A stretch of 64,000 nt of DNA from the NCBI GenBank assembly GCA_000469685.2, contig LS997563.1, positions 19,771,757-19,835,756 of the forward strand, written 5' to 3'. The notes beneath the pieces were generated by a model. The model was not told the DNA's origin and searched no databases. It saw nothing but the letters and a program-made list of their open reading frames with translations. Below, one piece after another: positions 56,801-64,000 of this stretch (position 1 is its first letter; every line of letters starts with the position of its first letter). Origin of the DNA: Haemonchus contortus (taxonomy: Eukaryota; Nematoda; Chromadorea; Rhabditida; Trichostrongylidae). The position numbers were made by a program, and so were the translations under genes.

Positions 56801-57205
56801 TTGTCAGCTCAATAAACGAAATTTACTCTGACATAGAAAAAGGTTGAGAGTCAAACTCAGACGCTTTATTCAGTTTTTCAGACTGCACTTTTGTGCATTC
56901 AGAACTACTGGCAAGACTCAAGTCTGAGATTCATCATGTACTCACCAACAGTGAGTTCCTTTTCCTTTAGCGAATTGAAATGGAAATCCACTCACGCGTT
57001 GAGTTCTGATAGCACGGCTTCTATGAAGCCAACAGTTGCGTGTTTGTGTTGATCCGAACAACAGCTCCGTCTCGTCCTCTACGCTTCCCCTTTCTCTTCC
57101 GATGCACTTTTCTATCGGACTCTTCAATACGCTTTCGAATCCTAACTTTTTCCGAATAATTGCCATGATTGTGTTTCAGAACCAGCTAATTCTTTGCTTA
57201 ATCGG
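53850..57205. other. Stretch with no recognised gene
   Basis: Several ORFs of 60-100 codons (e.g. 54466-54756, 56224-56436) without recognisable motifs or splice-linked partners. A 12-nt poly-G run at 55553-55564. Confidence 0.4.
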
Positions 57206-58229
57206 TTGTTGTTACGGGCTGTCGGTTGGAATGACGGAGGTTGGGTCAAAGGGGAGACCAAACGGATACGGGTTTCAAATTCCAACTATCTGACCTGCTA
57301 CCAGATTCGTCCGGCAAGCCATATGCTCCGACTTTAACATTTTGCACTTATTCTTATGTACTTGTATGTACGCAGGTTCTAACAAAGTAACGATACTTGG
57401 GGATAAGCAAAAAAAATGGTCCTCTTCTCGGTCATAAGCGAAACGGATTTTGTCTTCATTTATTTATGTTCCGTAAACAGCACAATATTGAATAACTGAA
57501 TTGAAACTTCCCTCTCCTGTGAAGGGATCTCCTGTGGCTTCCAAAGTCATTCTAGAGGCCTCGTGCACTTCTAGATGCTACGAAGAATATGAATGGAAGT
57601 CAAAGGCATGTAGCAATCCACTGACGTGATTGATTAACCCCACAAGGATTTTATATTTTTACTTCGTCTCCCACTTTGTCTACATATTGCTAACTGATTG
57701 CATGCATCTATTCTGATGACGTCCAATCATTCACATGTCACTTTTTATGTGTTCGTGACAAGCAATGCAGGTGTATTTATGTTTCTGTGGCACACAGCTC
57801 CTTTCACTTTACTTTGCTGCGGTTGATCTTTCGAAGACCCGTTGCTTACAAATGACTTTCTGCTAATGATCTCTTGTTTCGAAATTTTTGCGTGGGCTTT
57901 GTTGGGCGGCCAGAGGAACTCATTATTGGATCTTTACACCTAACTTTTTAACTTAAAAGTTGCCAGCTTTAGGACAAACGCTTTAGTATCAGATCGAGAA
58001 TAAAAGAGGCTTCGTCGTAGGATTGAAAGGACTTCCAAATTCGCCCACAACAATCCTAGACTGTTGCACTGTACGCAGCATAGGTACATATAGAGCTCGG
58101 GATAGACTTTTGCTTCTCCAAAAAGAATTGGTTTCCATCAACCATAAAACCCAAACGGAAGAATTTGTCTTTGTCCCCGTCCCCTCCAAATTACATTCAC
58201 AGTTTCGGCATTAAAGCATTTTTATTGAG

Positions 58230-58500
58230 ATTTTGACTTTCGCTGAGAAACTATTTACTATTCCTCATCAATGGCTTTCGAATTCCGTGACGTGCTCTAC
58301 AATCTGTGAAAAAATCTATGGCGTTGTTCTAGATGCCATCTTTTTGGAATGTGCAGCTGCATTCGACTTACATACAAAGTCGTGGCGCATCTTGAAAGTG
58401 TACGATGCTGGTACAATGAATAACAGTGGCCACCGGTTGAAGAAATTTCTGCTTTTATACTTTCAGGCAGTGGTCTTTCGCCTCTACGACATATCAGCCA
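58230..58500 (+). pseudogene. CR1-like reverse transcriptase fragment
   Basis: A + strand frame contains GVVLDAIFLECAAAFDLHT, corresponding to the conserved DFSKAFD-type motif of non-LTR reverse transcriptases with the first aspartate region altered, then FLLLYFQAVVFRL. Divergence and lack of flanking RT motifs mark it as a dead fragment. Confidence 0.4.
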
Positions 58501-58789
58501 GTTTTCATTTTGTACATGTACAAATACCTGCTGTGTCCCTTAAAGAAGCGATTGGACCATTCATACTTTCCAAAGACACCCTGTATGCTTCCACTCTCAA
58601 AAGATAGAAACGTTGCCATGTTGTATGTAGTACTGTCTTCTAGTGGCGATGTGTTAGTCATTTCGCTTCTACTCAGAGTTTCGGCAGAATTTGTACGTTT
58701 GCATGTTCGGACTCTATTTTGAATCCTAAGATTCGCGTGATGCAAACTAACGCTCCATGCACGTCACCTTTTTATCGTCCCAAACCAAA

Positions 58790-58866
58790 TGCCGAGCTAC
58801 CGATAATGGTTAAGCTCTGTAGAAGCTGGGCTACTAATAATGGTTAGGCTCTGTAGAACGGAGCTA
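58790..58866. repeat. Tandem duplication, about 37 bp twice
   Basis: taccgataatggttaagctc/tgtagaa is followed by tactaataatggttaggctc/tgtagaa. Confidence 0.75.
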
Positions 58867-60045
58867 GGCTCTAATTGATCTCGGATGTGGTAGACTATGC
58901 CGTACCTAAGACTAAGATCATACCTGCTCTGACGGCATCTAGTGGGGAAGTTTAGCCAGAAAAGAATAAACCTGGACTGATTTCCAAGTTCAACTTGCGG
59001 ACCGTGTGAAAGTAAGATTCCACTTCCGCTTCCTCATCCCGCTCACATGAATTTCATGTCGTTCAGACCTTTTCTGTAATCATTTCGCTCATCTGAATCC
59101 ATGAATACCTTGGAGAAGCATGAGCATTGCCATTTTCCTAACTCGTGGAAGGGGAACGAAAAATTAGGAAAGTCCGAAGGCTACCTGCTATGTGTAATTG
59201 TTGATAATGTGGGATACTGCCTTATTAATTAGAAGTGCAAGAGTCATGGATTATACGAGGTCGAAAATGCTCAAGTTCTGGAGGATCACCAGTTCTTCAT
59301 GTCATAAGCTTGACCTTGGTGAAACTTCGGCCCCCAAGAGGGTTCCCGTTTTTTGATCGGCTCACCCTTTCATGAGGACATGAAGTGCGACTGCCTGCAC
59401 TGAATAGTTTCAGTTCAAAAACAAACTCAGAGGTCATCGGAGATGTTCTGGTGTGACCCATACTGGGCTATCCAGCCCATTTCTGTAGAGCTAACGCACT
59501 CATTGAAAAGATCGTATACATGGAATTGCACATCGGTTGATCCTCTCAAATCAGAATAGACCACATAAGCTCCCAAATCGTCAGTACGATTTCAAGTAGA
59601 AGTCAAATGTGGGGCAGATCGCAGTGCGGGATAGATTGGCGCCGGAGGCTTCATTCACACGAAGACTTTTGCAAAAAGGAAGCTTGCATTCTCATTATAG
59701 AGTTTTCCAATCAACAAGAGCGTGACGTTTTTAAGTCGTTCTCTACCTAATGATGGGAACCATGCATAATTCACAGTCAGCTTAAGAAGCCCATATTCTA
59801 TATTAGTTCTGTTTTGCTCATATTTGCACTCATTACGAGAAAGTTGGTCGCTTTGAACACTCCATTTGTTCCGCCTCGATTCCTTTTTTCCTTCCTAGCG
59901 ATAGTTCGTGGAAGGAGACCCCTTCTCTCAGAATCCGAGCTCGTTTTATCTACACATTACATAGCTCAGTGATTTCAACCTTATCTGAGGCGATCAATAA
60001 GTCAAAAAATCCTCATCCAGCTTTCGGTCTGGATTTGTCGGTTCG
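58867..60045. other. Stretch with no recognised gene
   Basis: No ORF over 60 codons worth noting. 59530-59620 (tagaccacataagctcc, gtagaagtcaaatg) may be the 3' end of a decayed SINE-B. Confidence 0.4.
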
Positions 60046-60048
60046 ATC

Positions 60049-60511
60049 TTAAGGGAACAGTTACGATACTTTTGAGTTACCCTTTTAAAGTTGAAGGTTG
60101 GATGTATTGGTTGCCGTAGTGCATCGATAATGAAGGAAACAAGAAAATTCGCAGATTTCGCGAAAAATAAGAATCTTCATCAATAGCGGAATTGAGGGAA
60201 ATGTCATGGAAGGGGTATCTGGACGAGATTCCAGTTGTTGCAATGGCAAAGAGCTAAATTCATCAAACCAATACTGTCTCGAATTGCCTTTTGCTGTCGC
60301 TATGAGTCATGACAAGCTGTTTGAACTTCCTACATGGGCCCACTTGTGATTGGTGGAGCGTCTATACAAGTGGGACACTCTCTGAGATTATTAACGCCCT
60401 ATCTAGGCAGTTTTCCCACCTCACAGCGCCTTATGCGGTTTACAAAGGGACCTTAGATTTATCTTGGTAGGAATTCTCCTAGGCCATTTTTATCGTGAAC
60501 TGTTCCTTTAA
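60049..60511 (-). mobile_element. TTAA-type MITE, full length, 455 bp between TTAA sites
   Basis: Flanked by TTAA at 60049-60052 and 60508-60511. Inverted ends gggaacagttacgata and tatcgtgaactgttcct. The interior (atctggacgagattccagtt, gttgcaatggcaaagagct) matches the 51.4/52.9-kb copies in reverse, giving minus orientation relative to them. Confidence 0.82.
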
Positions 60512-60799
60512 CAACTAATAGCGTTCACATGAGATATTCTGATACATAAAGTGAAACATATTTAAGCACTTACATCTCAGTTTAGCTACCCACGCGCCCT
60601 TAACTGCGAAATTATTCAGAGGGTGTATGATGTATTGGAATATGATACTTTTCTAAATCGAAAGCTTCGAGGAAAGGCGAATTTGCGGACATAGCACTTT
60701 CGTCATCAGGCCACATGACAATTAGGCATACACAACGATATACCGGCAAATAGACAAACAAAGTTGGTAGTTCATATAAAGAGAGGATATCGAACACAT

Positions 60800-60925
60800 C
60801 TTTGAGTCTGAACCTTGCTCAGGTCGACCAACCAGACCCCAAGGTAAGTTGAAGAGCGCTGACCACCGCAATTCATTGCATTCAAAACGCCTAAACGATC
60901 CCGATCAGTAGAAGTCGAATGAGGT
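60800..60925 (+). repeat. SINE-B fragment
   Basis: gtcgaccaaccagaccc, ctgaccaccgcaattcattg, gtagaagtcgaatgagg in the family order; head missing. Confidence 0.5.
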
Positions 60926-61727
60926 GGCAACCCGGGAACAAGATAGTTTACAACCAATGATCCCAGAATTCAGTTTACACCTTGAGATTCATATAGCGGT
61001 CTTCCATCTATGCATGAAGTAGTTATTAAGGGAATCAGCGCGATCTCAAGAAAAGAGATATTCTAGCAGCATCCGAAACAACCCAAAGCACCCCATAGCT
61101 TTTAACATCTAACTCTGAAGATTGACAATTTGTAAAAATGTTTTGGGAGCAATTTCTGGGAGAGAGCCTAAGTTTCATTCTGTTCTGAATCGTCTCGATC
61201 GTCTCGATTCTTTGTGGTAAAGAGTGCTGTTTTGAATTACCAACTGTACGTTTCTTCACTGGATTAGAGATTGCCGATTTCTCTCTTTTTTGATAGAATA
61301 TTTCTCGATAGCCTCAATTTCAGGGATAAAAAGTGTTCTGACTTATAACCTACGAGTTTTCTCACTGAATCGAAGTTTGCCACTGATTTTGCTTCTTTTC
61401 CCGGTGAACTACTTCACGACTTCTTCCTTTCCTTTTTTTTCTTTGTCGTGTCGTTCCTTTCGAAACTCCTCACTCGCTGTTGAATTTCTTTCGACCTTGT
61501 AGTAATTATCCAGTTACAGATAACCATGGTCGAGGATGTGATTCAGAGGAGACGCCCTGCTTCCCAAAGAGGTTTGTCAACGAAAACCCTACTTTCGTAC
61601 AAAAGCAAATCAAAATATCGTCTGAACCTTTATATCAAAATCGAAATAAAATAACATATTGTACTGTAACTTAAGGACATAAAAGCGAACGAGCATATTA
61701 CAGTGTACAGAGAGTAGCAGCTTCTCA

Positions 61728-62137
61728 GTTGGGTAATGACGGGTAACGGAACTTCTCCCCTATCGCGGCATGCTCCCTTGCGGCATGCGGCAAATGCCAC
61801 TGCAATTACCGTACTCACCCCTCCTGCCGCTAATCGATAGGACGCGAAATTTTTTTTTGACTGGCTTGCTTTTTCATTGGATTTTATCGTTTTTTCTTCT
61901 GTTTCTTTTTAGTTTTCATGTTTATTAGACTTGATTAATTAAAATGACTTCTCCTATATAAACGACGATCAGGATCGCCTTGGAATTGAAGAGAGCGGCC
62001 GGCCAATTCGAATGTTTAAAGGGACTCCCCACCTCAAAAATTGCGCGCTCCAATCTTCCATCGCAATCCTGCGATAGGCGGTGGGTGCGGTGTGTGCGAC
62101 GCCGTGTTAGGGGAGAAGTTCCCGGACCCGGGTAATG
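61728..62137. mobile_element. MITE with cttctcccc inverted ends, long copy
   Basis: Left end gggtaatgacgggtaacgga followed by acttctcccc; right end ggggagaagttcccggaccc followed by gggtaatgac. These are inverted repeats of about 30 bp. The right interior ggtgcggtgtgtgcgacgcc matches the 32.8-kb copy. Confidence 0.7.
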
Positions 62138-62926
62138 ACTGAACCTTCTCTCTATGGTGTATAGTACAGGGCTGCCAGTCCACCTATGAGTAGGTGGGCT
62201 TTATAGTTTTCTCCATACCACGGCGCAGTTTCAACAATTAAATTATTTATTTTATTTAGTAGAGAGTTTTATTTCTCTTGAAAAACCGTCTTTTACCTCC
62301 AAAGCTATAGCCTAACTGCGACATCCTTCACCATGAGCACTTTCTGATAACTTTTCAATAGTGAAGTCTACCTTCCCTTATCTTCCACGGAGAAATGGCC
62401 CTTTGAACGAAAATCCCATTGAAAACCCAGGTTCCATAACAATTGGTGGTATGTAGGTTCGCAAGCCAGGATACTGGAATAGGCTATATACACCTGGCTT
62501 AGCAACACGCTATATACACACGTGACAGTAGATGGAGCAGAAACATTTTCCCGATTCCTCAGTTGTAGAAACCATAACCACATTGAATACATCACTTGAT
62601 GAGGCGTGGTCCGTGGATATTCCTTCAGCGCTCTCCGGCCAACCCCGTATTTATGAAAGTTACAAATGGCGGACCGTATAAATTCGTAGGATCAGTGTTC
62701 AAAAGGCAGAATGTAGCTTTTAAGGCCAGCATGGGAGAGGATGGCAACATTTTGTTGTTCGGTTCGGTGTAGGTCAGAGAAGATGTCTCGCCTCCCTCAT
62801 CTCTGAAAACCAAAAAAGGCTCTGAAGATGACTTCCACGTACGGCTTTCTATGAACCTCGGCATAATTGTTCTGTTACTGAGTTGTTTTCTTTAACTCTT
62901 CACGAGGTTGGTATTCAAGCTTTATT

Positions 62927-62964
62927 AGGCTGACGTTTCGGCGGAGTCGCCTTCTTCAGAGCCT
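62927..62964 (-). ncRNA. Hammerhead-ribozyme-like motif downstream of the Penelope-like ORF
   Basis: On the minus strand: stem I arm aggct, core CTGAAGA, stem II aggcg-actc-cgcc, core GAAAC, GTC cleavage triplet, then agcct, which closes stem I over 5 bp. Stem III is minimal (ac/gt), as described for hammerheads in Penelope-like elements. There is one extra A before stem II. Known family biology supports it, but activity is not shown. Confidence 0.6.
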
Positions 62965-63157
62965 AGAAAGATCATAACAATTCGTGCCTATCCGACCAAA
63001 CGTCTCCACTGCCCACACTGAAGTTCGAGACCCCCAGGGCACGCAGGTGATTAAAGGAGAATCACTCACCGTAGCTTGGTGGATTCTTCGAAACCAACCA
63101 GCAACCGATGATAATAATCGACCAGTCTCAGCTGGGGTAGGTCTTCATTCAGAGTCT

Positions 63158-64000
63158 CTATGGGAAGGCTAACTTTATATAAGGCCGCAGCTCCCGCGTG
63201 ATTGCGAGGCATTCTTCCCTACGATTCATTTTTGGATCGGTGACTTGTATCCAAAATGCCTCGAGGGTTTTACGCGCGCATAATTGCGATTCCTGTGCCA
63301 CGACCTCCACGGTAACTTCAAAAACGCCTCCGTTGTGCTTTTGTATTCGATGACTCCCTAAGGCAGTGGACTCGTTCAATCGCTTCATACCATCTATGTG
63401 CTCCTTAACCCTCACGTGGAGTGGTCTTGCCGTTTCTCCAATATACTCATCCCCACAATCACGGCAAGTAATTTTGTACACCACTCCAGACATGTTGCAA
63501 TCACCTTCCCTTCCAGCTGTACAAACCACACAGTTTGAGGTTGTACATAGGCGATCGTACAGCCTGTTCCGAACCAGGCGCTTCTTTAGATTGAGGGGTG
63601 GTACGTTAACAATAGCAACCGCATTTTCCAAGCCCGATCTCTTTAGACACTTCCTGATAGTGGCACTGACCTCATCAGAGATGAATGGTAGTACAAAAGG
63701 AATCTTCCCATCGATCGAAGTACTACCATGTCTGAGGATCACGCCACCAGAAGGTGCCCTTCTTGTAGTTGGAAAATTGCGGTAGCCATTCATCTCAGCA
63801 ATATCACATGCCATTTTAATCGACTCTTTTCGCTCATCCTCCCCAGTGCAAACCTTCTTAGCGGTGCGGAACATATTCCTAACAACCGCTCGCTTTATGT
63901 AAAAAGGATGAGCTGAGTGATAATGGACAATGATATTTTTATTGCTGGGCTTTCTGTACCACTTCGTAATCATCGTATCGCCGTGTAACCTCACTTGAAC
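63158..64000 (-). CDS. Penelope-like element polyprotein, C-terminal part with GIY-YIG endonuclease (partial)
   Basis: The minus-strand frame is open from the window edge to a stop at 63158-63160; about 278 residues shown, with the N-terminus beyond the window. In these numbers, WYRKPSNKN and HYHSAHPFYIKR (12-35) look like the end of the reverse transcriptase/thumb. A Cys cluster (C150, C155, C158, C166) precedes the GIY-YIG nuclease: GVVYKI (170-175), EYIGE (183-187), R195, H199, E245 and N257, with expected catalytic residues present. Such proteins copy the element at nicked DNA. The frame is intact for over 830 nt, so the copy may be young. Confidence 0.85.
   Translation of the reverse strand, partial: VQVRLHGDTMITKWYRKPSNKNIIVHYHSAHPFYIKRAVVRNMFRTAKKVCTGEDERKESIKMACDIAEMNGYRNFPTTRRAPSGGVILRHGSTSIDGKIPFVLPFISDEVSATIRKCLKRSGLENAVAIVNVPPLNLKKRLVRNRLYDRLCTTSNCVVCTAGREGDCNMSGVVYKITCRDCGDEYIGETARPLHVRVKEHIDGMKRLNESTALGSHRIQKHNGGVFEVTVEVVAQESQLCARKTLEAFWIQVTDPKMNRREECLAITRELRPYIKLAFP

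Noticed and set aside
58233..58607. 124-codon ORF as a host gene
   Set aside because: It lacks an ATG start (alternative start only) and its recognisable part resembles a non-LTR reverse transcriptase motif.
63366..63785. 139-codon plus-strand ORF
   Set aside because: Antisense shadow of the Penelope-like GIY-YIG frame.

Overview
The window looks like intron-rich, repeat-laden nuclear DNA from a clade V (strongylid, hookworm-like) nematode. The evidence is two genes whose products match Caenorhabditis families, introns with T-rich 3' acceptors (ttttcag), probable spliced-leader acceptors just before both start codons, and decayed RTE, CR1, Penelope-like, LTR and Tc1/mariner elements among many tRNA-derived SINEs and MITEs. 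The species is inferred; nothing in the sequence names it. Gene density is very low, with two confident protein genes in 64 kb, both on the + strand.

Region 1 (1-10.7 kb): an inverted tRNA-derived repeat and a SINE precede a 15-exon gene (1069-10684) for a 641-residue bifunctional nucleotide-sugar enzyme. The N-terminal half is an NDP-glucose 4,6-dehydratase (RmlB-like). The C-terminal half is an epimerase/reductase-like Rossmann domain of the type found in plant RHM and NRS/ER. It is the likely nematode rml-2 orthologue, acting in NDP-rhamnose synthesis. Its introns carry SINE, TTAA-MITE and (TA)n insertions.

Region 2 (10.9-23 kb): two diverged copies of a roughly 700-bp repeat unit, one interrupted by a 258-bp MITE; two unassigned exon-like ORFs; a 629-bp composite SINE with two 72-nt tRNA-like units in opposite orientation; several tRNA-derived SINE copies; an RTE-clade retrotransposon fragment; and a 396-bp MITE with long inverted ends.

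Region 3 (23.3-25.9 kb): the complete four-exon eIF5A gene (161 residues, intact hypusine motif). Introns 2 and 3 each hold a related C/D-box snoRNA candidate sharing one guide sequence.

Region 4 (26-64 kb): no confident host gene. It contains a rearranged LTR retrotransposon (27.4-30.7 kb), a Tc1/mariner-type MITE, CR1 fragments, three further 258-bp-family MITEs, a TTAA-MITE family, another inverted-repeat family and many SINE-B copies. At the right edge, on the minus strand, is an open Penelope-like GIY-YIG reading frame with a hammerhead-ribozyme-like motif just downstream. Long stretches between these hold only short, unconvincing ORFs.

The two host genes are functionally unrelated (sugar nucleotide synthesis; translation elongation factor plus probable snoRNA host). 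Everything else is best read as layered mobile-element debris.
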